Shown here: one piece after another, positions 54,195-64,000 of the stretch | How positions within the stretch are numbered: the first letter of the stretch is position 1 | Layout: each line of letters opens with the position of its first letter | DNA from: Arachnia rubra | GTDB lineage: Bacteria; Actinomycetota; Actinomycetes; Propionibacteriales; Propionibacteriaceae | DNA length: 64,000 nucleotides | Direction: 5' to 3' | Assembly (NCBI RefSeq): GCF_019973735.1 | Contig: NZ_AP024463.1 | Span: 2,046,001-2,110,000, forward strand | Notes under the pieces: generated by a model | What the model saw: the letters and a program-made list of their open reading frames with translations, nothing else | What the model was told of the DNA's origin: nothing | The model's database searches: none | Position numbers and translations under genes: made by a program

Positions 54195-55135
54195 TTCCTA
54201 CCCCCGAACAGGATCAGGGCCCCGGCGAACACCGCCGTCGCCGCGGCCGTCACGGCTGTCACCAGCTGCGCAGCCCGGCGTACCTCCGCGCCTCTGGGAC
54301 GCGGCCCGTCACCGAGCGTGGGACGCGACTCGACGCGTTCGCCGTAGCGGTTCTCTCCACCCAGCTGCACGCCAAGCGCACCCGCCCAGGCTGACTCGCA
54401 CCAGCCGCCGTTGGGACTGGGATGGCTGGCCCCGTCCCGTCTCATGATGCGCCAGGCGGTTCCGGTCCTGCCTCCAATCAGCGGGGCTGTGAGGCAGGCT
54501 AGGGCACCGGTGACCCGGGCCGGCAACCAGGCGGCGGCATCGTCCGCGACGGCGGCAACCGTGCCAAACCGCCCGTAGCGTTCGTTGCGGTAGCCGACCA
54601 TGGCGTCGAGGGTGTTGAGCGCACGGTGGGCCAGGATCCCGGGCACCCCCGCGACCGCACCCCACAGCAGTGTGCAGACCCCGGCGTCGTTGGTGTTCTC
54701 CGCCATGGACTCGACGGTGGCGCGCCCCAGGCCTTCCTCATCCAGGGTGCGGGGATCACGCCCGCAGAGGTTGGGAAGCTGCTCCCGCGCCGCCTCAAGG
54801 TCACCGCTGTCAAGGCGGTCGGCCATGATCCCGCCCTCGTTGGCGAGCCGCCTGACCCCAAGCGCCGCCCAGGTCGCCGCGGCCGTCGCCGCGACCTGCA
54901 GCCAGCCGCGCCGAGATGCAGCCTTCTCCACCACGATCCCGCCTGCCAGCGCGGGGGCGATGGCGGCAGCTGTGAACAATGCGCCAGCAGCCCGGCTGTC
55001 CGCATAGGCGACTTTCTCCACCAGGGTGGCCCAAGAGCCGAACCAGGCGACGGGGTGATGCCTTTGGGGGTCAGCCAACAGCTGATCCAGGGCAACCCCA
55101 AGGGCAAGCCCTGCGCCCCGGTGTCTCAATGTCAT
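54191..55135 (-). CDS. cobD: Adenosylcobinamide-phosphate synthase CobD/CbiB
   Basis: This membrane enzyme attaches the aminopropanol arm to adenosylcobyric acid. The 314-residue product has several hydrophobic segments and the family landmarks DQLLADPQRHHPVAWFG, ESMAENTNDAGVCTLLWGAV and HPSPNGGWCESAWAGALGVQ. The ATG at 55135 overlaps the cobS stop (ATGA); an in-frame extension to 55177 lies inside cobS. Confidence 0.95.
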   Translation of the reverse strand: MTLRHRGAGLALGVALDQLLADPQRHHPVAWFGSWATLVEKVAYADSRAAGALFTAAAIAPALAGGIVVEKAASRRGWLQVAATAAATWAALGVRRLANEGGIMADRLDSGDLEAAREQLPNLCGRDPRTLDEEGLGRATVESMAENTNDAGVCTLLWGAVAGVPGILAHRALNTLDAMVGYRNERYGRFGTVAAVADDAAAWLPARVTGALACLTAPLIGGRTGTAWRIMRRDGASHPSPNGGWCESAWAGALGVQLGGENRYGERVESRPTLGDGPRPRGAEVRRAAQLVTAVTAAATAVFAGALILFGGRK

Positions 55136-55923
55136 GTCACTCCGATCAGGTTCACGGTGAGCGCTGCTCCCAGCCATACCGAGAGCTGGGTCAGTTCAAT
55201 CAGGGAGCCATAGCAGTCGCCGTTCAGGTGCTCCAGGCGCCGTAGGAGATGCCGTTGCCAGCATGCGGCGAGCACCCAGGCGATGACCACCACAGCGCAC
55301 CAGCAGACCGCGGTCCGCCAGCCCAGCAACCACCCGGTAGTCAGCCCGCTGCTGACCAGCACTGCCGCTCGGCTGACCCAGAGCCCCGCTGCCCCCGCCT
55401 TCCCCGCGACCAGCGCGGACAGCGTGCCGGGCACTGCAACCTCACCGCGTCTCGGCAGGGTCGCGGCGAGCGGAGTCACCCGTCCCGCCCCCATACCGGC
55501 GGCCACCAGCAGCGGCCAGGTGTGGGAGGGCACGGCGCAGAGGGCGCCGACCTCCAGGAGGAGCGTGAACAACAGCGACGTCACCCCCATGGGGCCAATG
55601 TCGGACTGCTTCATGATGGCGCGCGCCTGTTCCGCGGGTTTGCGGGAGCCCAGGGCATCGGCGACGTCCGCGGTGCCGTCCAAATGCATCGCACCGGTCA
55701 CGAACGCCACCGCGCCGAGCGCCAGCACCGCCCCCAGGAACAGGGAGCCGGAGACAGCGGTGGCACCCCACCCCAGCGACCCAGCAGCACCACCGAGTGC
55801 CAGGCCCAGCCAGGGGAAAGCGACTAGCCCGTCGGGGAAATCGCTGTCCGTCCAGTCGTGTTTGCGCACCGGCAGCCAGGTGTACATCGCGACTGCGCTG
55901 TGAAGGGCACGCAGCGCGCGCAT
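55132..55923 (-). CDS. cobS: Cobalamin synthase CobS (adenosylcobinamide-GDP ribazoletransferase)
   Basis: This integral membrane enzyme joins adenosylcobinamide-GDP and alpha-ribazole in the last assembly step. The 263-residue product has about six helices and the conserved acidic motif MHLDGTADVADALGSR. Its ATG overlaps the cobU stop as TAATG and its stop overlaps cobD. The name should not be confused with the AAA+ cobaltochelatase subunit also called CobS. Confidence 0.95.
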   Translation of the reverse strand: MRALRALHSAVAMYTWLPVRKHDWTDSDFPDGLVAFPWLGLALGGAAGSLGWGATAVSGSLFLGAVLALGAVAFVTGAMHLDGTADVADALGSRKPAEQARAIMKQSDIGPMGVTSLLFTLLLEVGALCAVPSHTWPLLVAAGMGAGRVTPLAATLPRRGEVAVPGTLSALVAGKAGAAGLWVSRAAVLVSSGLTTGWLLGWRTAVCWCAVVVIAWVLAACWQRHLLRRLEHLNGDCYGSLIELTQLSVWLGAALTVNLIGVT

Positions 55924-56460
55924 TACGTCCCCTTCACCTGCATCGGGATCCCCGCCACGCAGAACCAGACCCGGTCCACGGTGGCTGCCACCTGCATGTT
56001 GAGGCGTCCCAGCTGGTCGGTAAACAGCCTGCCGGCGCTGGTGGCAGGCACCACCCCGAGCCCTACCTCGTTACTGACGAACACCACAGGCCTGCGGGTC
56101 TTACGCAGCGCGGACAGGAATTCCTCGACCCTAATGCCCAGCTGCTCCAACGCGGCAGGGTCACGATCCCAGCAGCCGTCGTCCAAAAGCCTCGTCAGCC
56201 ACACCCCCAGGCAGTCCACCAGCATCGGCGCCTCGTCGTCGCGCCGGAGCTCCGCCGCTAGGTCGATGGTCTCCACCGTCTCCCAGTGGGAGGGACGGCG
56301 GGACCTGTGGATCCTGAGCCGCTCGACCCACTCCGCATCGTCAGGACGCACCTCGGAGGTCGCCACATAGGAGACCCTGGGGGCACCGGCGAGCAGTGAC
56401 TCGGCGAAGGTCGACTTCCCGGACCGGGTCCCCCCCCAGGACCAGCGCGGTACCGGTCAC
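55923..56460 (-). pseudogene. cobU: Adenosylcobinamide kinase/guanylyltransferase CobU, frameshifted in the P-loop
   Basis: This enzyme phosphorylates adenosylcobinamide and then transfers GMP to it. The GTG at 56460 overlaps the cobT stop as GTGA and begins VTGTALVLGG. The eight-G run (minus strand, 56430-56437) shifts the frame exactly in the P-loop. With seven bases the sequence reads LGGTRSGKSTFAESLL and continues into SYVATSEVRPDDAEW. The rest of the enzyme is intact, including FVSNEVGLGVVPAT and GRLFTDQLG. All neighbours in the operon are intact, which favours a sequencing error or a slippage site over decay. An internal GTG at 56366 would lack the nucleotide-binding loop. Confidence 0.88.
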
Positions 56461-57527
56461 GCCTTCGACACTCCCTGGCCGCTGAAAGTACCCATCTCGT
56501 TCATGACCAAGGCAGCGGCCCGGACGATGGGAAGCGCCAGGGCACCCCCGGATCCCTCACCGAGCCTCAGGCCGAGGTCGACGAGACCCCGGATCCCGAG
56601 AGCCTCGTGGGCCGCGGTGATGGCGGGCTCCACCCCAGCATGCCCGGCGATCAGATAGCCGGCGACACTCGGGGCGAAGGCACGCGCCACGAGCGCTGCC
56701 GAGCAGGAGACCACACCGTCGAGGACCACCGGGACGCGGCGGGCTGCGGCTGCAAGCATCAGACCGGCCATCGCGGCATGCTCGAAACCGCCGACGGCAG
56801 CCAGCACGCCGAGCGCATCGCCCTGAGCAGCCAGTTCAGCCACCCGGCCCGTCTCCAGGCCCTGCTGGATGACCGACACCTTGTGGGCCAGCATCTCGTC
56901 GTCCGCTCCAGCACCGCGGCCAGTCACCTCGGCGACGTTGGCTCCTGTCAGAGCGGCGGTCAGAGCGGCAGCGGGCGTGGTGTTGGACAGGCCGACCTCT
57001 CCGGGCACCAGCACGTCAGTCCCGGCGTCGATGGCGGCATCGGCAGCCTCGATGCCGACCGAGACTGCTGCGAGGGCCTGCTCCCTGGTCATGGCAGGTC
57101 CCTGGGTGAAGTCCGCGGTCCCGGCGGCGATGCGGCGGTCCGTGGTGCCTTCCGCGTGCTGAAGCAAGCCGACGTCGAACACCTCAACCTCCGCCCCGAA
57201 AGCCCGGGAGATCACGCTGACGCCTGCGAAGCCGATGGCGATCCCCGCCGCCATCTGAACACTGACCTCCTGGGGCCACGGTGTGACTCCCTGCGCATAC
57301 ACCCCGTGGTCGGCTGCGAAAACGATCACCCTCGGATGCGAGGGAACCGGTGGCGGGCACTGGGCTGCGATGCCACAGAGCCTGATCCCGACGGCCTCCA
57401 GCTCGCCGAGCGAGCCCGGGGGCTTCGTCAGGTCATCCTGCCTGGCGCGACCGGCCTGCAGCCAGGTCTCCTCGACGGGGGTGATGCGAGCAGCGAGCGC
57501 AGAAAGCTCGGCTGGGGTGATGCCCAT
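56457..57527 (-). CDS. cobT: Nicotinate-nucleotide-dimethylbenzimidazole phosphoribosyltransferase CobT
   Basis: This enzyme makes alpha-ribazole phosphate, the lower-ligand precursor, from dimethylbenzimidazole and nicotinate mononucleotide. The 356-residue product has TKPPGSLGELE near the N-terminus, VFAADHGVYAQGVTPWP, and the catalytic Glu324 in RLGEGSGGALA. It heads the minus-strand operon cobT-cobU-cobS-cobD-cobQ-cobF. No cobalamin-box sequence is visible in the 91 bases upstream. Confidence 0.96.
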   Translation of the reverse strand: MGITPAELSALAARITPVEETWLQAGRARQDDLTKPPGSLGELEAVGIRLCGIAAQCPPPVPSHPRVIVFAADHGVYAQGVTPWPQEVSVQMAAGIAIGFAGVSVISRAFGAEVEVFDVGLLQHAEGTTDRRIAAGTADFTQGPAMTREQALAAVSVGIEAADAAIDAGTDVLVPGEVGLSNTTPAAALTAALTGANVAEVTGRGAGADDEMLAHKVSVIQQGLETGRVAELAAQGDALGVLAAVGGFEHAAMAGLMLAAAARRVPVVLDGVVSCSAALVARAFAPSVAGYLIAGHAGVEPAITAAHEALGIRGLVDLGLRLGEGSGGALALPIVRAAALVMNEMGTFSGQGVSKA

Positions 57528-57618
57528 GTGGTCACGTCCTTCGCTTGATTACCGGCAGCGCCCAGGCAGACAGGCCGGCTCGTAGGCCCGCTGGAACGCA
57601 CCGCCGAGGCTAGCATCC

Positions 57619-58905
57619 TCAGAACAGCTTGATGGGGCTGATGATGTCGGCCAGGATCAGCACCACGCCGCCGATCAGCAGGAAACCACCGACCACATAG
57701 GCCACGGGAAGCATCTTCGCGGTGTCGACGGGCCCCGGGTCGCCGCGGCCTCGCAGTCGCGCGATACCACGCCTTAGTGCCTCGTAGAGGGCACCGGCCA
57801 CATGCCCTCCGTCGAGTGGCAGCAGCGGGACCAGGTTCAGCAGTGCGACAAACAGGTTCACGCTGCCGAGCAGCGACAGCCAGGTGACGGCGCGGTCCTC
57901 CACTGGCAGTGAGTCGCTCACCGCGATCTCCCCGGCCACCCGGCTGGCACCGACAACAGAGATCGGGCTGTTGATGTCACGCTCAGCGCCAGTCACGAGT
58001 CCCACGCCGACGTTCCAGACCCGGGATGGGAAAGAGGCCAGTGCCACCACCGACATCTGGGTGGTGTTCCACATCTGCCCCGCGGTCTCGATGACACCGC
58101 CACGGACCAGCTCCCTGCCGGGCGAGACCCCAAGAAAACCCGCCTCCACCCGCGAACTCGGGTCGAGCTTGTCCGACACCGGCTGGATGATCGTGTTGAC
58201 GGTGGGCAGTTCAATGACCTGCCCACCGCGCTCCACGGTGATCGCGGCCGCGCCGTCGCGGTTCGCGCGGATCAAGTCCGTCAGCTCGTTCCAATTGCTG
58301 ATGGCGTGCCCGTTGAAGGCAACCACCTTGTCGCCGACCTGCATTCCGGCTTGTTTGGCGGGGGTCTGTGGGTCACCATCCTGGCAGGTGGCAGGCACCC
58401 GGCCGGCGGGTATGACGCAGTCATTGACGACCGTGACCTCGAGGGTTGACTGCCAGGTGCCGTGGAAAAAGTTGATGCCCAAGAAGATCAGGAACGCGAG
58501 GAGCACGTTCATGGCGGGCCCGCCGAGCATGATGATGACCTTCTGCCACACGGGTTTCTGATGGAAGAGCCTCCCATCGTCGCTGGGGCTGATCTCCTCG
58601 TATTCGTAGCTGCGCGCCTGGTCGGCCATCCGGGTGAGCCACCCCTTGGGCTTGTCCGTCTGCTTCTCAGGCGGATACATCCCGACCAGCCGGACATAGC
58701 CGCCTAACGGGAACATCTTGAAGCCGTACTCGGTCTCCCCTCGTTTCCTGGACCAGATGGTTCTGCCAAAACCCACGAAATACTGAGTCACCTTGACGCC
58801 GAAGAGCTTGGCCGGCACGAGGTGTCCAATCTCGTGCAGTGCGATGGAGGCCATGATCAGGGCGAAGAACAGCAACGCCAGGCCGATCAGCACGAGGGTG
58901 TTCAA
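57619..58905 (-). CDS. rseP: RseP-type site-2 intramembrane protease
   Basis: This M50 zinc metalloprotease cleaves membrane proteins such as anti-sigma factors within the bilayer. The 428-residue product has the HEIGH motif at His24-His28, a PDZ domain in the middle (AGMQVGDKVVAFNGHAISNW), and the third metal ligand Asp365 in PLLPLDGGH. It overlaps the dxr stop by four bases, the usual actinobacterial order. Confidence 0.94.
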   Translation of the reverse strand: MNTLVLIGLALLFFALIMASIALHEIGHLVPAKLFGVKVTQYFVGFGRTIWSRKRGETEYGFKMFPLGGYVRLVGMYPPEKQTDKPKGWLTRMADQARSYEYEEISPSDDGRLFHQKPVWQKVIIMLGGPAMNVLLAFLIFLGINFFHGTWQSTLEVTVVNDCVIPAGRVPATCQDGDPQTPAKQAGMQVGDKVVAFNGHAISNWNELTDLIRANRDGAAAITVERGGQVIELPTVNTIIQPVSDKLDPSSRVEAGFLGVSPGRELVRGGVIETAGQMWNTTQMSVVALASFPSRVWNVGVGLVTGAERDINSPISVVGASRVAGEIAVSDSLPVEDRAVTWLSLLGSVNLFVALLNLVPLLPLDGGHVAGALYEALRRGIARLRGRGDPGPVDTAKMLPVAYVVGGFLLIGGVVLILADIISPIKLF

Positions 58906-60077
58906 GAGAGTTCCTCCACGAGTTCACGAGCGCGTTCACGGGCCGCGGCATCTGCGGCCAGCACGGCTTCCAAGGTCAGTTCAGTATCCGGGACGTGCCC
59001 AATGCCGAGATGCTCATCCAGGCATTGTGCGATCAGGTCGGTGATCTTCAGGAACCCGATCCGGGACTCACAGAAGGCGTCGACCAAAACCTCATTGGCG
59101 GCATTGTAGACAGCTGGCGCAGTGCCAGCCGCCTTTCCGGCGCGGCGGGCCAGCTCGACCGCAGGAAAGGTCGCATCGTCCAGCGGTTCGAAGGTCCAGG
59201 ATGAGGGACGCGTCCAATCGCAGGGAGCCGCAGCCGCTGGAAGCCGGTCCGGCCAGGTGAGTGCCAGCCCGATCGGCAGACGCATATCCGGCGGCGAAGC
59301 CTGGGCTATCGTGGAACCGTCGCTGAACTCCACCATGGAGTGGACGACCGACTGGGGATGCACGGTCACGACGATGTCGTCCAGGGTGACCCGGTAGAGC
59401 AGAGCGGCCTCGATGAGTTCGAGTCCCTTGTTGACGAGCGTCGCGGAGTTGATCGTGATGACCCTGCCCATGTTCCACGTGGGGTGGGCCATGGCCTCCT
59501 GAGGCGTGACATTCACCAACTCACCACGGACACGTCCCCGGAACGGCCCTCCCGAGGCGGTCAGGATGAGTCTGGCGACCTCCTGGGAACGCCCGGCGCG
59601 CAGCGCCTGGGCGAAGGCGGAATGCTCAGAGTCGACGGCGACCAGCTGGCCGGGAGCCGCCAGGTCTGTCACCAGCCGTCCGCCGATCACGAGGGATTCC
59701 TTGTTGGCGAGCGCTAGCGTCCGTCCGGCTCTGAGCGCTGCGAGGGTGGGCTCCAGTCCCGCTGCCCCGGTGATGGCGTTCAACACGACATCGCAGTCCG
59801 ATGAGGCCAGCTCGGCCGCAGCCTCGGGGCCAGTGAGAAGCTGTGGCATTTTGACTCCACGAACCGCGAGTTCGTGTCTCAATGCAGGAATCGCCTCGGA
59901 ATCGGCCACAGCGACCCGGGCCGGCAGGAACGCCGCCACCTGTTCGGCCAGCAATCCGGTGTTACGGCCTGAGGCCGCCAATGCCACCACGCCGAACTGG
60001 TCACGCCGCGACCTGACCACGTCGAGTGTCTGGGTGCCGATGGAGCCGGTGGAACCGAGCAGGACGATTCTTCGCAC
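58902..60077 (-). CDS. dxr: 1-deoxy-D-xylulose-5-phosphate reductoisomerase
   Basis: This enzyme carries out the second step of the MEP isoprenoid pathway, making 2-C-methyl-D-erythritol 4-phosphate with NADPH. The 391-residue product has the NADPH loop LLGSTGSIGTQTLDV, the substrate loop LTASGGPFRG, and VTVHPQSVVHSMVEF. All are intact. It is coupled to rseP. Confidence 0.96.
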   Translation of the reverse strand: MRRIVLLGSTGSIGTQTLDVVRSRRDQFGVVALAASGRNTGLLAEQVAAFLPARVAVADSEAIPALRHELAVRGVKMPQLLTGPEAAAELASSDCDVVLNAITGAAGLEPTLAALRAGRTLALANKESLVIGGRLVTDLAAPGQLVAVDSEHSAFAQALRAGRSQEVARLILTASGGPFRGRVRGELVNVTPQEAMAHPTWNMGRVITINSATLVNKGLELIEAALLYRVTLDDIVVTVHPQSVVHSMVEFSDGSTIAQASPPDMRLPIGLALTWPDRLPAAAAPCDWTRPSSWTFEPLDDATFPAVELARRAGKAAGTAPAVYNAANEVLVDAFCESRIGFLKITDLIAQCLDEHLGIGHVPDTELTLEAVLAADAAARERARELVEELS

Positions 60078-60106
60078 CCAGACAGTGTGTCACGATCCGC
60101 AAATGC

Positions 60107-60147
60107 GATCGCCGGCCCACTGCCCTGGAGGTTGCGGGCCGGCGATC
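60107..60147 (-). terminator. Terminator after gdhA
   Basis: GATCGCCGGCCC (60107-60118) and GGGCCGGCGATC (60136-60147) form a perfect 12-base stem with a 17-base loop between the gdhA stop and the dxr start. It separates gdhA transcription from dxr. Confidence 0.75.
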
Positions 60148-60158
60148 ATCCAGCAGGA

Positions 60159-61508
<1,350 letters not shown>

Positions 61509-61583
61509 CTAGTAGATTTCAGCTTGTGACGTGCGGAAGCCTAGCGATGCTTTGTGAACGGCACGTTTCAGTCCAGAAACGGT

Positions 61584-62708
61584 TCAGGACCTGGTCTCCT
61601 CGCGGGCAGCCAGCTGCCCACAAGCCCCATCGATCTCGGAACCACGAGTGTCCCGGAGGGTCACGGGCACACCCCGCTGCCTAAGCACCGCGACGAAAGC
61701 CGCCTCATCCTCAGGACGCGAGGCGGTCCAGCGCGATCCCGGAGTCGGATTCAGGGGAATCAAGTTGACGTGCACCCAGCCCCAGTCTCCCCGGCGTTTC
61801 AGGACGTCCGCCAGCAGGTTGGCCCGAGCAACGGAGTCGTTGATATCGCGCATCAGAGCGTACTCGATGCTGACACGTCGCCTGGTGACCCTGGCGTATT
61901 CCCAGGCGGCATCAACCACCTCAGCGACGCTCCAGCGGTTGTTCACCGGCACGATCTCATTGCGCAGGTCATCGTCGGGAGCGTGTAGGGAGACGGCCAA
62001 GGTAACCGGAAGTCCCTCGCCCGCTAGGCGGCCGATCTGCGGCACCAGGCCCACAGTCGAGACGGTGATGCCACGCGAGCTCATCCCGAATCCCCCTGGG
62101 CTGGGTGCGGTCAGGGTGCGGATAGTGCCCAGCACTGCCTTGTAATTGGCCAGCGGCTCGCCCATACCCATGAAAACGATGTTGTTGAGCCGGCCCGTCG
62201 CACCAGGCACCAGACCAGAGGCCAGCATCCGGTTGGCCGCGAAGGCCTGGACCGCGATCTCGGCCTGCGACAAATTCCGTTTCAGTCCTCCCTGCCCCGT
62301 CGCGCAGAAGGGACAGGCCATCCCGCAGCCCGCCTGCGAGCTGATACACAATGTGGAACGGCTCGGATAGCGCATGAGCACGGACTCAAGCAGGGAGCCG
62401 TCATGAAGCCGCCACAGCGTTTTGATGGTGCGGCCCCGGTCTGCGGTCAGCCGCCGGACCTGCGTGAGCAGGGCCGGGAAGAGCTGCCGTTTGAGATCGT
62501 CCCGGATCGCGGCAGGCAGATCAGTCCATGCGGTCACGTCGTCGCTCAGGCCGTCGAACACATGCCGGGAGATCTGATCGGCCCGGAACTTGGGCAGGCC
62601 GAAAGCCTCCATCGCGGCAAGTCGCTCGGAGATACTCAGGTCCAGCCAATGCCTCGGCGCCTTGCCACGGGCAGGCACGTCGAAGACCAGTGGAAGTTGA
62701 GTTGGCAT
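61584..62708 (-). CDS. rlmN: 23S rRNA (adenine-2503-C2)-methyltransferase RlmN
   Basis: This radical-SAM methyltransferase acts on A2503 of 23S rRNA, and on A37 of some tRNAs. The 374-residue product has the cluster cysteines Cys128, Cys132 and Cys135 in [14 protein letters not shown]. The methyl-carrying Cys363 lies near the C-terminus in [12 protein letters not shown]. It lies one base downstream of cdsA. Confidence 0.96.
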   Translation of the reverse strand: MPTQLPLVFDVPARGKAPRHWLDLSISERLAAMEAFGLPKFRADQISRHVFDGLSDDVTAWTDLPAAIRDDLKRQLFPALLTQVRRLTADRGRTIKTLWRLHDGSLLESVLMRYPSRSTLCISSQAGCGMACPFCATGQGGLKRNLSQAEIAVQAFAANRMLASGLVPGATGRLNNIVFMGMGEPLANYKAVLGTIRTLTAPSPGGFGMSSRGITVSTVGLVPQIGRLAGEGLPVTLAVSLHAPDDDLRNEIVPVNNRWSVAEVVDAAWEYARVTRRRVSIEYALMRDINDSVARANLLADVLKRRGDWGWVHVNLIPLNPTPGSRWTASRPEDEAAFVAVLRQRGVPVTLRDTRGSEIDGACGQLAAREETRS

Positions 62709-62709
62709 G

Positions 62710-63579
62710 TCAGCCCCCCAGGCTCAGGTGCAGGACGAGCCAGCCTACAGGCACAGCCGCCAACATCGAGTCCAGGCGATCCATGACTCCGCCATGCCCA
62801 GGCAGGAAATTCGACATGTCCTTGATCCCCACATCCCGCTTGATGAGGGACTCCACGAGATCTCCCAGTGTCGCTGCAGGGGCGATGCACAGCCCCAGGA
62901 TCAGACCCAGCCACCAGGGCGCGCCAAGACACCAGACGACAGCCACCGCGCCGATGATCGCCGCCGTGACGATAGACCCCGCGAACCCCTCCCAGGTTTT
63001 GGAGGGTGAAACGCGCGGCGCCATCTTGTGCCGGCCCAGCAGACTGCCGACGGCATAGGCGCCGGTGTCGGAAGCCACCACGCACACCACCACCACGATG
63101 ATCCGACGGGTGCCGTGCGACTCGACCATCATCAGGGGGATGAAAATCCCCATCAGCGGGATGTAGGCGATGATCAGCGCACTGGCGGCAATATCGCGGA
63201 TGAATCCCTCCGGGCCTTGAAGTAGCAGCCTCGCAACCAGGCAGGCCAGCACCGTCCCACCGACACAGATCACCGCGAAGGTTGTCGGGGCTAGGCCCAG
63301 CTGCCACCGGAACATCGCATACGCACCCAAGACGCTGATGAGCGTGCCAGCGACTATGCACCTGACCTGGGCATGCATGTCTTTGCGCAGCAGAGCCTGG
63401 TGGATCTCGACGACAGCCAGGCTGAGTGCGGCGGCCGAGATCAGCACGAAGAACCAGGGAGCCCACAGCAGCCCCACGGCCAGCGCAGCCAGCAGAGCCA
63501 ATCCGACGCCGATGGCCACCGGGAGGTTCCGGCCGGCCTTCGGCACGGACGCCGCCCGTCCTGGCACCTGGTTAGGCAT
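62710..63579 (-). CDS. cdsA: Phosphatidate cytidylyltransferase
   Basis: This membrane enzyme makes CDP-diacylglycerol for phospholipid synthesis. The 289-residue product has eight or so helices, and the CDS signature appears as [20 protein letters not shown] followed by [13 protein letters not shown]; a [11 protein letters not shown] motif precedes it. The ATG overlaps the frr stop as TGATG. Confidence 0.95.
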   Translation of the reverse strand: MPNQVPGRAASVPKAGRNLPVAIGVGLALLAALAVGLLWAPWFFVLISAAALSLAVVEIHQALLRKDMHAQVRCIVAGTLISVLGAYAMFRWQLGLAPTTFAVICVGGTVLACLVARLLLQGPEGFIRDIAASALIIAYIPLMGIFIPLMMVESHGTRRIIVVVVCVVASDTGAYAVGSLLGRHKMAPRVSPSKTWEGFAGSIVTAAIIGAVAVVWCLGAPWWLGLILGLCIAPAATLGDLVESLIKRDVGIKDMSNFLPGHGGVMDRLDSMLAAVPVGWLVLHLSLGG

Positions 63580-64000
63580 CAGACCTCGCTGAGTTCGGCT
63601 TCCTTGTTTTTGAGTAGCTCGTCGATCGCCTCCACGTACTTCTTCGTGGTGGTGTCCATGCTCTTCTCAGCACGAGCCAGCTCGTCCTCACTGATCTCGG
63701 AGCTCTTCTCAAGCTTCTTCAGGGAGTCGATAGCGTGACGCCTGATGTTGCGCACGGCGATACGGGCATCCTCGGCCTTGGACTTGGCAAGTTTGATGTA
63801 CTCCTTGCGGCGTTCCTCGGTCAGCTGCGGCATGACCACACGGATCGAGTTCCCGTCGTTACTCGGGTTGACCCCGAGGTCTGCCTCACGGATCGTCTTC
63901 TCGATGGCTGCGATGGCGCTCCGGTCGAAGGGAGTGATCAGCATCGTGCGGGGGTCGGGTGAGTTGAATGTGGCAAGCTGCTGAAGCGGTGTCGGAGCCC
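63579..64000 (-). CDS. frr: Ribosome recycling factor, C-terminal part (5' end outside window)
   Basis: This protein splits post-termination ribosomes with EF-G. The frame is open to the last base of the window. The visible part begins APTPLQQLATFNSPDPRT and continues MLITPFDRSAIAAIEKTI and VVMPQLTEERRKEYIKLAK, all well-conserved frr segments. About 45 N-terminal residues lie beyond 64000. It is followed by cdsA with a TGATG overlap. Confidence 0.95.
   Translation of the reverse strand, partial: APTPLQQLATFNSPDPRTMLITPFDRSAIAAIEKTIREADLGVNPSNDGNSIRVVMPQLTEERRKEYIKLAKSKAEDARIAVRNIRRHAIDSLKKLEKSSEISEDELARAEKSMDTTTKKYVEAIDELLKNKEAELSEV

Noticed and set aside
57528-57618. Cobalamin riboswitch upstream of cobT
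   Set aside because: No GCCACTG-type core or AGTCAGGA-type box could be found in the 91 bases; only GC-rich sequence with short repeats is present.

Overview
The window reads as chromosomal DNA of a high-GC actinomycete. Genes are dense, with many 4-base stop/start overlaps, and several gene orders are typical of Actinobacteria: fdxA-dapC, frr-cdsA-rlmN with dxr-rseP, and a DUF3516-type helicase. Class-level placement is secure. A Propionibacteriaceae-like host (Arachnia/Pseudopropionibacterium type) is only a guess from overall flavour. No rRNA, tRNA, CRISPR array, insertion sequence or prophage was seen.

Layout. 1-10 kb: the 3' end of a serpin-like gene, dapC (frameshifted), fdxA, a VanW/YoaR envelope protein, an MFS exporter, sppA, tkt, a small unknown ORF, a phosphoribosyltransferase and a GNAT acetyltransferase. 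10-17.3 kb: a tightly overlapped five-gene minus-strand operon (SWIM zinc finger, DUF5691, MoxR AAA+ ATPase, DUF5682, VWA), divergent from a large DUF3516 helicase. 20-22.3 kb: an AT-richer island with a secreted trypsin-like protease and a small membrane-anchored protein that shares only the protease's propeptide. 22.3-30.4 kb: a GNAT-Nudix fusion, an unknown membrane-anchored protein, a DEAD/DEAH-type helicase (frameshifted), purine nucleoside phosphorylase, a phosphohexo/pentomutase and a DUF2207 membrane protein.

30.5-44.5 kb: a long minus-strand block with a BMP-type nucleoside ABC transporter (lipoprotein, ATPase, two permeases), cytidine and adenosine deaminases, RNase HI, a ThrE exporter, an S9 peptidase, an ABC ATPase with a membrane partner, and metG. 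Together with the phosphorylase and mutase at 26-28 kb this forms a nucleoside uptake and salvage district. 44.6-48 kb: purU, a CNNM/CBS protein and an APH-like kinase. 48-57.5 kb: a cobalamin district. A cobalamin riboswitch precedes cobN on the plus strand, and cobT-cobU-cobS-cobD-cobQ-cobF form an overlapping minus-strand operon. CobF and CobN are markers of the oxygen-dependent corrin route. 57.6-64 kb: rseP, dxr, gdhA, rlmN, cdsA and the 3' part of frr.

Three genes (dapC, the 24 kb helicase, cobU) are each broken by one extra base inside a G/C run of 5, 8 and 8 bases. Removing one base restores the family sequence in every case. This pattern suggests homopolymer sequencing error more than real decay, though the two 8-base runs could also be slippage-prone switches. 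The least explained parts are the 10-17 kb MoxR/VWA operon and the propeptide-only protein beside the secreted protease.
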